Positions 35,938 through 46,398 of a stretch of DNA of 64,000 nucleotides are shown here, one piece after another (position 1 is the first letter of the stretch; every line of letters starts with the position of its first letter). Under the pieces are notes generated by a model. It made no database searches. It was not told the DNA's origin and was given only the letters and a program-made list of their open reading frames with translations. The position numbers were made by a program, and so were the translations under genes. The stretch is from Bradyrhizobium diazoefficiens (lineage in GTDB: Bacteria > Pseudomonadota > Alphaproteobacteria > Rhizobiales > Xanthobacteraceae), in contig NZ_CP067041.1 in the NCBI RefSeq assembly GCF_016599855.1, positions 3,162,001 to 3,226,000 on the forward strand, in the 5' to 3' direction.

Positions 35938-37074
35938 TTGAGTGTGACGCAGCAACAGGTTCTCGACAGCCTCGCCAAGATCAAGTCGCCCCGCGGGGTC
36001 GCGCTCACCAATGCCAATGTGCTGAGCGCGATCAGCGCGTCCGACGGCAAGGTGTTCTTCTCCATCAATGTCGATGCCGCCGAGGCGCGGGCCTGGGAAT
36101 CCGTGCGTGACGAGGCCGAGGCCGTCGTGCGCGCTATTCCCGGCGTCGCCACCGTCATGGTGGCGCTGACGGCCGAGCGCAAGCCGGGCTCTGCGCCGCC
36201 GCCACCTCCGCAGCCGAGCCGCGGTACGCCTGGCGTGCAGCCGGTCCATGCGCACAAGCCGCCGCAGGGCGGCCCATCGCCGATGTCACGGCAGTCCGAA
36301 ATCCCGGGCGTCGCCGCGGTGATCGCGGTCGCCTCCGGCAAGGGCGGCGTCGGCAAGTCGACGACCGCGCTCAACCTGGCGCTGGGCCTGCGCGACCTCG
36401 GGCTCAATGTCGGGCTGCTCGACGCCGACATCTACGGCCCCTCGGTGCCGCGGCTGACGGGGCTGCACCAGAAGCCGGAGCTGGACGGCGAGCGCAAGAT
36501 GATTCCGCTCCGGCGCTTCGGCCTCGCCATCATGTCGATCGGCTTCCTGGTCGTGGAAGAGACCGCGATGATCTGGCGCGGGCCGATGGTCATGTCGGCG
36601 GTGACGCAGATGCTGCGCGATGTCGCATGGGGCACGCTCGACGTTCTCGTCGTCGACATGCCGCCGGGCACGGGCGATGCCCAGCTCACGCTGGCGCAGA
36701 ACGTGCCGCTGAAGGGCGCCGTGATCGTCTCGACCCCGCAGGACCTGTCCCTGATCGATGCACGGCGCGGCCTTGCCATGTTCAAGAAGGTCAACGTGCC
36801 CGTGCTCGGCATCGTCGAGAACATGAGCTACTTCCAGTGCCCGCATTGCGGCACGAAATCCGACATCTTCGGCCATGGCGGGGCGCGCCACGAGGCCGAG
36901 AAGCTCGGCGTCCCGTTCCTGGGCGAGATCCCCCTGCACATGGCGATTCGCGCCAGCTCGGACGCCGGCAATCCCGTCGTGGACAGCGAGCCGGACGGAC
37001 CCCATGCGGCGATCTATCGCGCCATTGCGGGACAGGTTCGGGACCAGCTCAAGGGCGTCATCGCAGCGGCGTAA
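35938..37074 (+). CDS. mrp: Mrp/NBP35-type iron-sulfur cluster carrier ATPase
   Basis: A 378-aa P-loop protein that carries Fe-S clusters to apo-proteins. Residues 1-85 are a MIP18/DUF59 domain (LAKIKSPRGVALTNANVLSAI). A Pro-rich linker follows (PPPPPQPSRGTPG). The deviant Walker A is ASGKGGVGKSTTALNLA near residue 120, and the Walker B-like strand is DVLVVDMPPGTGD. The cluster-binding CxxC is QCPHCG near residue 300. TTG 35938 is chosen because AGGAG lies 7 nt upstream; GTG 35944 is an alternative. Confidence 0.9.
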   Translation: MSVTQQQVLDSLAKIKSPRGVALTNANVLSAISASDGKVFFSINVDAAEARAWESVRDEAEAVVRAIPGVATVMVALTAERKPGSAPPPPPQPSRGTPGVQPVHAHKPPQGGPSPMSRQSEIPGVAAVIAVASGKGGVGKSTTALNLALGLRDLGLNVGLLDADIYGPSVPRLTGLHQKPELDGERKMIPLRRFGLAIMSIGFLVVEETAMIWRGPMVMSAVTQMLRDVAWGTLDVLVVDMPPGTGDAQLTLAQNVPLKGAVIVSTPQDLSLIDARRGLAMFKKVNVPVLGIVENMSYFQCPHCGTKSDIFGHGGARHEAEKLGVPFLGEIPLHMAIRASSDAGNPVVDSEPDGPHAAIYRAIAGQVRDQLKGVIAAA

Positions 37075-37155
37075 GCCGATTGTCTGGGGACATGCGACTT
37101 TCGTCGAGCCCCGTCATGCCATTGTCGCGTTCCGCGAAAGTGGCTTCCGTGTTAA

Positions 37156-38361
<1,206 letters not shown>

Positions 38362-38390
38362 TCTTCCGCTCAAGCCGTCAGACTGAACGG

Positions 38391-38420
38391 CCCGGCCTCG
38401 TTCGCGAGGCCGGGCTTTTT
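38391..38420 (+). terminator. Rho-independent terminator after dctP copy 1
   Basis: A perfect 10-bp stem CCCGGCCTCG/CGAGGCCGGG with loop TTCG (38391-38414) is followed by CTTTTT. It lies 30 bp after the stop of the binding-protein gene. Confidence 0.9.
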
Positions 38421-38576
38421 CATTGGCGAGGCGGCGGGCGTACTCAAAATCCGCAAAACAACCCCATGCATAGTAGAGGCCCACGAGCGCACGTTGCGTG
38501 GTGGATGCTGCCAACAGCTTGATGCGGCGTGGCAAATCAGCACGACGAAGCATTCAGCGCGCAACTGCTTCTCCGC

Positions 38577-38657
38577 CGTCATTGCGAGCGCAGCGAAGCA
38601 ATCCAGAATCTTTCCGTGGAGGGACTCTGGATTTGCTTCGCTGCGCTCGCAATGACG
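38577..38657. repeat. Intergenic palindromic repeat
   Basis: The arms CGTCATTGCGAGCGCAGCGAAGCAATCC and its near-perfect reverse complement (38629-38657, one added T) enclose about 25 bases. The unit is the common high-copy intergenic palindrome of Bradyrhizobium-like genomes. It lies between the two dctP paralogs. The rest of the gap (38421-38957) contains no gene I can support. Confidence 0.85.
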
Positions 38658-38957
38658 TGTGGATGGAGTTGGGCTTGACCCGTCGGGCAAAACAGTGACA
38701 TAGGTCTATGATCGCTTAATCCGAAATTTGTAATCCTGTCTCTATGCCGGGCGGGCAGGACCGCCATCCTGTATTCCCCGCCTTGATGGCATCATGACCG
38801 GCTCGCTACTCGCGGTCGGTCTAGCGCTTAAGTCGTAGCGGCCCTTTTTCCATGCCGCAGTGCGATCACGATGGCATTCGCCAAATCCTTGCGCCATGCT
38901 GCCCTCCAAGCCTCGACAAGAAGGCCCACAATCGTAAATCCATCAGGGTAGGACATC

Positions 38958-40046
38958 ATGAAGAGAAGAGATTTCATCAAGGTCACCGGACTTGGTGCGG
39001 CGGGTGCCGCCACGCTTGCGGCTCCCGCGATTGCGCAGTCGATGCCGGAAATCAAATGGCGCATGCCGACGAGTTGGCCGAAATCGCTCGACACGCTCTA
39101 TGGCGGGGCAGAGCTGATGAGCAAGATGGTCGCGGAAGCCACCGACAACAAATTTCAGATCCAGGTGTTCGCGGCCGGCGAGATCGTGCCCGGTCTCCAG
39201 GTGCTGGACGCCGTGCAGAACGCGACGTGCGAGATCGGCCACACCGCGTCCTACTATTATTTCGGCAAGGACCCGACCTTCACCTTCGGCTCGTCGGTGC
39301 CTTTCGGTCCGAACATGCGCATCAACCAGGCCTGGTACATGCTGGGCGGGGGCAAGGAAATCCTCAACGAGTTCTACAAGAGCTACAATGTGATCTCGCT
39401 GCTCGCCGGCAACACCGGCTGCCAGATGGGCGGCTGGTTCAGGAAAGAGGTCAACACGCCCGATGATCTCAGGGGCATGAAATTCCGCATCGGCGGTTTT
39501 GCCGGCCGCGTGCTCCAGAAGCTCGGCGCCGTGCCGCAGCAGCTTGCCGGCGGCGACATTTACCCGGCGCTGGAGAAGGGCACGATCGATGCCGCCGAAT
39601 GGGTCGGTCCCTACGACGATGAGAAGCTCGGCTTCTACAAGATCGCGCCGCACTACTATTATCCAGGCTGGTGGGAAGGCGGCCCGATGCTGCTCGCCTA
39701 CGTCAATCTCGACAAATGGAATGCGCTGCCGAAATATTATCAAAGCGTGCTCACGCAGGCTGGCCATTATTCCAACAACTACATGATGGCGCGCTACGAC
39801 CAGGCCAATCCGCTGGCACTGCGCAAGCTGCTCGCCAATGGCACCAAGCTGCACGCCTTCTCTCCGCCGATCATGGACGCCTGCTACAAGGCGGCGAAGG
39901 AGCTGCACGACGAGGTCTCGGCGACCAATGCCAACTTCAAGAAGGTGTATGAGTCCCTGACCAAGTTCTCCAACGATAGCTATGCCTGGTTCCAGGTCGG
40001 CGAAGTCGGCTACGACATCTTCATGGCGCGTCACTCGCAGAGCTGA
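38958..40046 (+). CDS. dctP: TRAP transporter solute-binding protein (alpha-keto acid TakP class), copy 2
   Basis: This 362-aa paralog of the gene at 37270 has the same layout: TAT signal (MKRRDFIKVTGLG...AIAQ), [53 protein letters not shown] and [16 protein letters not shown]. Many blocks are identical, but the ends differ (...DIFMARHSQS here). It probably binds a related acid with other specificity or serves under other conditions. A weak hairpin follows. The two-component genes start 300 bp downstream on the same strand. Confidence 0.9.
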   Translation: MKRRDFIKVTGLGAAGAATLAAPAIAQSMPEIKWRMPTSWPKSLDTLYGGAELMSKMVAEATDNKFQIQVFAAGEIVPGLQVLDAVQNATCEIGHTASYYYFGKDPTFTFGSSVPFGPNMRINQAWYMLGGGKEILNEFYKSYNVISLLAGNTGCQMGGWFRKEVNTPDDLRGMKFRIGGFAGRVLQKLGAVPQQLAGGDIYPALEKGTIDAAEWVGPYDDEKLGFYKIAPHYYYPGWWEGGPMLLAYVNLDKWNALPKYYQSVLTQAGHYSNNYMMARYDQANPLALRKLLANGTKLHAFSPPIMDACYKAAKELHDEVSATNANFKKVYESLTKFSNDSYAWFQVGEVGYDIFMARHSQS

Positions 40047-40078
40047 TCGCGCCGCAGCACGATCGTTCCTCAAGCAGC

Positions 40079-40110
40079 TCGGTCTCGCAAAGCGCGAGGC
40101 CGGGCTTCTA
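40079..40110 (+). terminator. Terminator-like hairpin after dctP copy 2
   Basis: GGTCTCGC and GCGAGGCC pair with one G-T wobble around an AAAGC loop. Only a short CTT follows, so it is weaker than the terminator after copy 1, to which it is related in sequence (gcgaggccgggctt). Confidence 0.5.
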
Positions 40111-40345
40111 GTCGACGTTGAACTCGCCGAACCATCGGGCTGCGGCTAGAGATGCTCCCTTATGGTCAGGGGCTGCCTCGCGGGCCCAAGTGAGGGCGCA
40201 TTCCAGCTGGCTTACACGGGCCTGACAGGTCGGGATGATCTGCCCGCCCAGCTTTTTTTTGCTGGCTGAAACCGGACGAATGGTGGAAGAGAGCGAGGAT
40301 GCGGTGCGAGGGTGCCGTGATATCGGACCATCCGGCGGAAATGCC

Positions 40346-41020
40346 ATGCGCCTTCTGATCGTCGAAGATAATGTCGAGCTGTCGCGGCTCGTCGCCAGCG
40401 GGCTGGCGGCGGCCGGCTATGAGAGCGATATCGTCGGCAGCGCGAGTGAGGCGCGCGAGGCGGTGCGCAATGTCAGCTATGCCGCGATGATCCTCGACCT
40501 CGGCCTGCCCGACGCCGACGGGCTGTCGGTGCTGCGCGAGTTGCGGCGGCAAATGGAACCGCTGCCGGTGCTGGTGCTGACCGCGCGGGGCGGGGTGCAG
40601 GACCGCGTCAACGGCCTGCGCAGCGGCGCCGACGATTACCTCGCAAAACCGTTCGCGATGGAGGAACTGGTGGCGCGCCTGGAAGCGATCCTGCGCCGTC
40701 CGGGCCAGTTGCTGGGCCGCTCGCTGCGGCTCGCCAATCTCGTCTACGACACCGAGAGCCGCCAGATCTTCGTCGACGACAAGCCGCGGATCATCTCGTC
40801 GCGCGAGACCTCGGTGCTGGAAATCCTGCTGCGTCGGCAGGGGCGGGTGGTGTCGAAGAAGAACGTCGAAGATCACATCTTCGGGCTCGAGGGCGAGGTC
40901 GCCTCCAATGCGGTTGAGGTTTACGTCTCCCGGCTGCGCAAGCAGCTCGCCGAACATGGCGCCAAGGTCGTGATCCACACGATACGCGGCGTCGGCTACA
41001 TGATGGCCGAGGAGAAATAG
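40346..41020 (+). CDS. OmpR-type response regulator (TctD/QseB-like)
   Basis: A 224-aa regulator. The receiver domain has acidic residues in LLIVEDN, the phosphorylated Asp in AAMILDLGLPD near residue 51, Thr/Lys in VLTARG and LAKPF. A C-terminal winged helix DNA-binding domain follows (SSRETSVLEILLRRQGRVVSKKNVEDHIF, then VEVYVSRLRKQL). ATG 40346 starts just before the receiver strand. The GTG of its kinase follows the stop after 1 bp. Location between TRAP binding proteins and dctQM suggests control of the TRAP uptake genes. Confidence 0.9.
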   Translation: MRLLIVEDNVELSRLVASGLAAAGYESDIVGSASEAREAVRNVSYAAMILDLGLPDADGLSVLRELRRQMEPLPVLVLTARGGVQDRVNGLRSGADDYLAKPFAMEELVARLEAILRRPGQLLGRSLRLANLVYDTESRQIFVDDKPRIISSRETSVLEILLRRQGRVVSKKNVEDHIFGLEGEVASNAVEVYVSRLRKQLAEHGAKVVIHTIRGVGYMMAEEK

Positions 41021-41021
41021 T

Positions 41022-42413
41022 GTGGCCGCCGGGTTATTTAGTAAGCCGTCGTTCAAATCGCTGATCTCGCGCATCGTGTTCTTGCACATCATCGCGGTCG
41101 CGGTGGTTGCGATCTTCCTGCCGCTGGTCTTGTTCTGGCTTTTGAACTCCGAGATCGACCAGCTCCATCGCGCCGCGATGCGAGCCCAGGCCGAGACGCT
41201 TGCCGAGCGTATCGCGGTCCGGCCCGACGGCAAGGTGACGTTCAATCTGCCCGACAGCCTTCGCGGTCTCTATTCGGAAGCCTATGGCCGCTACCAGTAC
41301 GACATCCGCGATGCCGACGGACGCCTGCTGTTCTCGTCGCACAAGAAGACCGGCGGCGTTGAATCAGAGTCGATTTCCGGTGCCGGCGTGACCCAGACGA
41401 TCGGCGACACCACCGTTCGCATTCAAGTGGCGGAAGACCTGTCGCATCGCGACGTCATCACCGACGACATCGTGTCCAACTTCTTCCGCCGGGTCGGGTG
41501 GATCACCATTCCCATTCTTCTGATCCTGCTCGCCACCGATATCATCATCTTCCGCCGCGCGATCGCGCCGCTCTGGAAGGCTTCGGAGCAGGCGAGCAAT
41601 ATCGGTCCGTCACGCACCGACATTCGCCTGCCGACGGAGCAGATTCCGCGCGAGATCGTGCCGCTCGTCACAGCCGTCAACCAGGCACTGGATCGTCTCG
41701 AGGATGGCTTTCGCGTGCAACGCCAGTTCACCGCCGATGCCGCGCATCAACTGCGCACGCCGCTCGCGATCCTGCGTACGCGGATCGAGACGCTCGGCAA
41801 CGATGCGGCAAGGCAGGCGCTGCATGACGATATCGAGGGCATGAGCCGGATCGTCGCTCAGCTCCTGGAGATCGCCGAGCTCGACACGCTGGTGCTCGAT
41901 CCCGGTGAGACCGCGGATTTGCGCGCCGTCTGCGCCGAGGTGGTCGGCGCCATCGCGCCGTTCGCGATCGCGCAGCACAAGGACATCGCGCTGAAGGGCG
42001 CCGATGCGCCGGTGGTGATCCACGGCAATTTCGAGATGCTCCAGCGCGCGATCTTCAACCTTGCCGAAAACGCCATCAAGTTCACTGCGAAAGACACCTC
42101 CGTCGAGGTCGAGGTCGGCGACGACGGTTCGGTGCGCGTGCGCGATTGCGGCCCCGGCGTTGCCGACGGCGAACGCGAGCTGATCTTCCAGCGCTTCTGG
42201 CGCCGTGACCGCCAGCGCAGCGACGGCGCGGGCCTGGGGCTTTCGATCGTGCGCGGCGTCGCCGACGATCATGACGCGACGGTTGCGGTCGACAATCTCC
42301 CCGGGGGCGGCGCCGAGTTCACGCTGCGGTTCAGGCTGGCGGACAAGAGCGCCGCTGCACCCTCTCCCCTTGTGCGAGAGGGTGGATCGCCGCGCGAGCG
42401 GCGAGCCGGGTGA
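41022..42413 (+). CDS. Sensor histidine kinase (TctE/QseC-like), C-terminus encoded by a repeat
   Basis: This 463-aa kinase has two membrane helices (residues 20-45 and about 155-175) around a periplasmic sensor of about 110 residues. A HAMP-like segment follows, then the H-box FTADAAHQLRTPLAILRTRIE (His near residue 243). ATP-binding boxes are LAENAIKFTAKD, VRDCGPGVADGE and GAGLGLSIVRGVA. The partner is the upstream response regulator. The last 20 residues (SPLVREGGSPRERRAG) are unlike kinase sequence and come from the intergenic repeat starting at about 42358. The catalytic core ends at ...FTLRFRLADKSA, so function is probably retained. Confidence 0.9.
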   Translation: MAAGLFSKPSFKSLISRIVFLHIIAVAVVAIFLPLVLFWLLNSEIDQLHRAAMRAQAETLAERIAVRPDGKVTFNLPDSLRGLYSEAYGRYQYDIRDADGRLLFSSHKKTGGVESESISGAGVTQTIGDTTVRIQVAEDLSHRDVITDDIVSNFFRRVGWITIPILLILLATDIIIFRRAIAPLWKASEQASNIGPSRTDIRLPTEQIPREIVPLVTAVNQALDRLEDGFRVQRQFTADAAHQLRTPLAILRTRIETLGNDAARQALHDDIEGMSRIVAQLLEIAELDTLVLDPGETADLRAVCAEVVGAIAPFAIAQHKDIALKGADAPVVIHGNFEMLQRAIFNLAENAIKFTAKDTSVEVEVGDDGSVRVRDCGPGVADGERELIFQRFWRRDRQRSDGAGLGLSIVRGVADDHDATVAVDNLPGGGAEFTLRFRLADKSAAAPSPLVREGGSPRERRAG

Positions 42414-42540
42414 GGGGTTCTCTCCGCGAATCCGACCCCGAGTTGAACGCGCGGAGAGAACCCCTCATCCGGCGCGCTAAGCGCGCCACCTTCTCCCACA
42501 TCCGCCTTCGCCAAGGCTTCGGCGGACATGAGGGGGAAGG
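42358..42540. repeat. Intergenic repeat (CCCTCTCCC/GGGGAAGG type) running into the kinase gene
   Basis: Arms such as ACCCTCTCCCCTTGTGCGAG and ACATGAGGGGGAAGG, the near-mirror GAGAGGGTGGATCGC/GCGCGCCACCTTCTC, and GGGTGAGGGGTTCTCTCCGCG/CGCGGAGAGAACCCCTCATCC form a nested imperfect palindrome. This is the second common repeat family of Bradyrhizobium-type genomes. Its left end lies inside the last codons of the sensor kinase, and its right end abuts the M20 pseudogene. Confidence 0.75.
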
Positions 42541-42554
42541 AAGAAAGGGAGTGG

Positions 42555-43841
42555 CTATTTCAGCTTGTCGGTCGACAGGTCCATGATCATGCGCGTCGTC
42601 AGGTAAAGCCGCGGCACGATGCTGTTGATCTGGACATTATTCGGCATCGTTGGAATGCGCGCCGAACCCTGACAGGCCCATGCCTTCGACCACGGCGCCC
42701 TTGGCCTTGAGGGCGGCAAAGGCAGCATCGGTGCCGCCGCCGGTGGCCTTCTCGTCGACCTTGAGGGGCATCCCGAGCTCTTGGTAGATGATCTTGCCGT
42801 AGGCCGCGACGCGGCGCGAGGCGTCGTTGGCCGCTAACGGCGGGCGGCGCACTTCGAATTTCAGCGCGACCTTGGACTCGGGCAGCAGGCGGTTCTTGAT
42901 CTTGTCCTGCAGCGCCTTCTCCAACTCGTCGAAATCCGAAACCTTGAGCGCGCGCGTCGGCCTGGGCCGTGGCCTCGGCGGGGATCACGTTGCGGTTGGT
43001 GCCGGCCTTGGCGACGGTCCAGTTCAGCTTCAGGCCCTGCTCGGGCTTGGACAGGTCCTTCATCTGCAGCACCTGGTGCGAGAGCTCGTAGAGCGCATTG
43101 ATGCCGCCCTCGGGCCGCGCGCCCGCATGCGATGACTTGCCTGTTACCGTCAAATAGGCCGAGCCGATGCCGCTGGTGGCAAGCCGCAGCGTGCCTTCGG
43201 CGCCGCCGCCCTCGAACGAGAACACCACATCCTGGTCGGAGGCGAATTTGGTGATGGTGCTGCGCCAGCCGGGTGAGGAGATTTCCTCATCGCCATTGGT
43301 CAGCACCGTGAGCGTGCCATAGTCCTTGAAATTCAGCTTCTGCAGCATCGCCACAGTATGGAGAATGAGCGCGACGCCCTGCTTGTCGTCGGCGATGCCG
43401 AGGCCGTAGGCCTTGTCGCCGTTGATGCGAAACGGCTGGTCCTTCAGCATGCCCTTCAGGTAAACCGTGTCCATGTGGGCGATCAGCATGACCTTCTTGC
43501 TGCCGGTGCCCTTGAAGGTGGCGTGCACGGCCGGGCCGATCTTCTCGGGCGTGTCGTCGAGGCGATAAATGTCGGTGGGCTGCAGGATCTCCACCGTGCC
43601 GCCGATCTGCCTGAGCTGGTCGGCGACGCGCCCGGCGATGACGTTCAGGCCCTCGACATCCCTGCTGCCGGATTCGATGCTGACGAGATCGCGCAACGTG
43701 TCGAGCAGCGGCTGCTGCCTTCTGCGCCAGCGCGTGGACGTCAGCCACCGGCTCGGCGTGCGCGATTGTTGCGGCACAGACGAGCCAGAGCGAAGCCATC
43801 AGCGGACGAACGAGCGACGGAGCAGGGTGCGATCGGGACAT
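42555..43841 (-). pseudogene. M20-family metallopeptidase (glutamate carboxypeptidase-like), three frameshifts
   Basis: The gene starts with a signal peptide (ASLWLVCAATIAHAEP). Near 43725 it shifts frame to LLDTLRDLVSIESGSRDVEG. The metal motifs follow: MLIAHMDTVY (zinc His and Asp), GIADDKQGVALIL, TNGDEEISSPGW and SSHAGARPEGG. Near 42955 it shifts again to KVSDFDELEKALQDKIKNRLLPES, with GGGTDAAFAA. The last shift is at the GAATAATGTC site near 42650, beyond which SIVPRLYLTTRMIMDLSTDKLK-TAG is intact. All catalytic parts are readable, so decay is recent, or the frameshifts are sequence errors. Family members split C-terminal glutamate from folate-like or peptide substrates. Confidence 0.8.
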
Positions 43842-43949
43842 GCGCGGCATTCCATAGGTTGGAAGGAAGGTCCGGTATGCCCGCATTTTCGGCGCGCGTC
43901 ACGTGCGTCATGCTCCACCCGGGCGGAGCATGACGGCGAGCGTTGGCTA

Positions 43950-45551
43950 CTACTTCTGCGGCGGGCCGAAATCCAGCGGCGGCAGGTCGATCTGCGGCAC
44001 CTCGATCTTGACCTTATCGAGGTCGACATCGACCGGCTTGTCCAGCAGGCCCGTCACCGTGATCGGGAAGGCGATCACGATCAGCACCATGATCATCTGC
44101 AGGCCGATCCAGGGCATCGCGCCCCAATAGATGTCGGAGCTCTTCACTTCCTTCGGCGCGACGCCGCGCAAGTAGAACAGCGCGAAGCCGAACGGCGGGT
44201 GCAGGAACGAGGTCTGCATGTTGACGCAGAGCATGACGCCGAACCAGATCAAGGCCGGTCCGTCGCCGACGACGGGCCCCAGGATCTTCTGCGCGATCGG
44301 CGCGATCATCGGCAGGATGATGAAGGCGATCTCGAAGAAGTCGAGGAAGAACGCCAGGAAGAAGATGAAGAGATTGATGAAGATCAGGAAGCCCCAGACG
44401 CCGCCGGGCAGCGAGGTCAGCAGATGCTCCAGCCAGACGCCGCCGGAGACGCCGAGGAACACCACCGAGAAGCAGGTCGAGCCGATCAGGATGAAGGTGA
44501 CCATGCAGGTGAGGCGCATGGTGGATTCGTAGCCCTGCTTGATGAGGTCGCGCAGGTCGGGGATGCGTGCGGCCGAAATGCAGATCCAGGCCAGCGCGAG
44601 ATAAGTGACGGCGAACGCCAGCTTGAAGATCAGGTTCTCAGTGAACAGCATCGCGACGATGGTGCCGATGCCGGCGGCGATCACGCCTATGATCAGCACC
44701 TTGCGGTCGGTCGAGGAGAAGTCCTTGTGATGGATCGCGGCGAGCACGATGGCGCCGACGGCGCCCATGGCGCCGGCTTCCGTCGGGGTCGCAAGGCCCA
44801 TCATCATGGTGCCGAGCACGACGAAGATCAGCACGGCCGAGGGGATGATGCCCATCAGGCACTTCTTCCACAGCGCCCAGCCGGTCAGCGTGCGTGCTTC
44901 CTTCGGTACCGGCGGCACGTGCTCCGGCTTGATCAGGCCGAGCACGAAGGTGTAGCCGGCGAACAGCAGGATCTGGAACACCGAGGGACCCCAGGCGCCG
45001 AGATACATGTCGCCGACCGACTTGCCGAGCTGGTCGGCGAGCACGATCAGCACCAGCGAGGGCGGCACCAGCTGCGTGATCGTACCGGAGGCAGCCAGCA
45101 CGCCGGTGATGTAGCGCATGTTGTAGCCGTAGCGGATCATCACCGGCATCGAGATCAGCGCCATGGCGATGACCTGCGCCGCCACGGTGCCGGTGATGGC
45201 GCCGAGGATGAAGCCGACGATGATGACGGAATAGCCGAGGCCGCCGCGGACCGGGCCGAACAGCTGGCCCATCGAATCCAGCATATCCTCAGCGAGCCCG
45301 CATCTTTCCAATATGGCGCCCATGAAGGTGAAGAACGGGATCGCAAGCAGCAGCTCGTTGGAGAGCACGCTGCCGAACACGCGGCCGGGGATCGCCTGGA
45401 GGAAGTTGAGGTCGAAGAAACCGAGATGGATGGCGAGGAAGCCGAAGGACAGACCAACCGCCGCCAGCGTGAACGCGACGGGGAAGCCGATCAGCATCGC
45501 CAGAACCAGGCCGCCGAACATCAACGGCGGCATCATCTCCAGCGTAATCAT
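43950..45551 (-). CDS. dctM: TRAP transporter large permease
   Basis: A 533-aa inner-membrane protein with about 13 hydrophobic helices, the sodium-coupled transport subunit of TRAP systems. Typical blocks: GFPVAFTLAAVGLSFG, AIPFFTFMGAILERCGLAEDML, GAITGTVAAQVIAMALISMPVMIRYGY, ASGTITQLVPPSLVLIVLAD and ATPTEAGAMGAVGA. It overlaps the small permease by 4 bp. The charged tail (VDVDLDKVKIEVPQIDLPPLDFGPPQK) is longer than usual and probably cytoplasmic or periplasmic. No binding protein is adjacent; dctP copies 1 and 2 are the likely partners. Confidence 0.95.
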   Translation of the reverse strand: MITLEMMPPLMFGGLVLAMLIGFPVAFTLAAVGLSFGFLAIHLGFFDLNFLQAIPGRVFGSVLSNELLLAIPFFTFMGAILERCGLAEDMLDSMGQLFGPVRGGLGYSVIIVGFILGAITGTVAAQVIAMALISMPVMIRYGYNMRYITGVLAASGTITQLVPPSLVLIVLADQLGKSVGDMYLGAWGPSVFQILLFAGYTFVLGLIKPEHVPPVPKEARTLTGWALWKKCLMGIIPSAVLIFVVLGTMMMGLATPTEAGAMGAVGAIVLAAIHHKDFSSTDRKVLIIGVIAAGIGTIVAMLFTENLIFKLAFAVTYLALAWICISAARIPDLRDLIKQGYESTMRLTCMVTFILIGSTCFSVVFLGVSGGVWLEHLLTSLPGGVWGFLIFINLFIFFLAFFLDFFEIAFIILPMIAPIAQKILGPVVGDGPALIWFGVMLCVNMQTSFLHPPFGFALFYLRGVAPKEVKSSDIYWGAMPWIGLQMIMVLIVIAFPITVTGLLDKPVDVDLDKVKIEVPQIDLPPLDFGPPQK

Positions 45552-46087
45552 TGGGTCGGCCTCTCGTACTTGGCGTCGATCGTTACATAGCCCTGGAGAG
45601 CCGCGATACGCTTGATGACTTCGGAAACTCCCTGCAATGCCAGCATCACGAAGCCGGCGGGAATCACGAACTTGATGGGCCAGCGGACCAGGCCGCCGGC
45701 ATTGCCCGACATCTCGCCGACGTCATAGGCCTGCATGAAGAACGGCCAGGACAGATAAGCGAGCAGGAGGCAGGAGGGGATCAGGAAGAACAGCGTGCCG
45801 ATCAGGTCGAGCCAGAGCTGGCCGCGCTCGGACAGGGTCAGATAGAAGATTTCGACCCGCACATGCTCGTTGCGCTTGAAGGTATAGGACGAACCGAACA
45901 TCACCAGGATCGCGAACATGTACCATTGCAGCTCCAGCCAGCCGTTCGACGAGTAGCTGAAGGCGTAGCGGATCATGGCGTTGGCCGCGCTGACCAGACA
46001 GGCGAGAAGCACGAGCAGGTTACAGACGTACCCAATCTTTTCATTGAGGGCGTCGATGGCGATGCTCACCGCCAGCAATGGACGCAT
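45548..46087 (-). CDS. dctQ: TRAP transporter small permease
   Basis: A 179-aa protein with four membrane helices: LVLLACLVSAANAMIRYAF, WYMFAILVMFGSSYTFKRNEHVRVEI (the conserved helix 2 with the R-N-E-H-V-R-V signature), LIGTLFFLIPSCLLLAYLSWPFF and the last helix FVIPAGFVMLALQGVSEVIKRIA. It forms the membrane complex with DctM, whose ATG overlaps this stop. The promoter should lie in the 311-bp gap upstream. Confidence 0.9.
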   Translation of the reverse strand: MRPLLAVSIAIDALNEKIGYVCNLLVLLACLVSAANAMIRYAFSYSSNGWLELQWYMFAILVMFGSSYTFKRNEHVRVEIFYLTLSERGQLWLDLIGTLFFLIPSCLLLAYLSWPFFMQAYDVGEMSGNAGGLVRWPIKFVIPAGFVMLALQGVSEVIKRIAALQGYVTIDAKYERPTQ

Positions 46088-46398
46088 CTTACTTTCTCTC
46101 CGTCGCGGCCTAACACTTTACGGGAGACTTCAGCACGCAACGCCGGGCCGGCGCGCGAAAAGCACGCGACCGTACGGATCGTCATCCGGAGCGATTGCGG
46201 CGTCAGTCCTCCCCTCGTGCCTTGCCGTCTTGACCGCGACCGCCAACGGGCGGGCCGGCTTATTGCTGCCGGGCAAGCAAAGGCGGTCGCACCAAACCAG
46301 CGGGCTAGTGCGCCGTCAATCGGAAAATGGGCAAGTTGACGCCGACTCAAAAGCTTAACGTCGCAAAAGCTTAAGGCAGTGGACGCGGCGCCGAATCT
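46088..46398. other. Gap upstream of dctQ and downstream of moaA
   Basis: This 311-bp stretch contains the dctQM promoter region, but I see no clear boxes, palindrome or gene. A GGCGCGCGAAAAGCACGCG segment near 46150 is a minor imperfect palindrome. Confidence 0.4.

Noticed and set aside
43569..45590. 673-codon open frame on the plus strand
   Set aside because: It is antisense to dctM/M20, with a composition rich in Asp/His/Arg/Gln (DHQHDHLQ-like), typical of the mirror frame of membrane-protein codons. The sense strand has complete family motifs.
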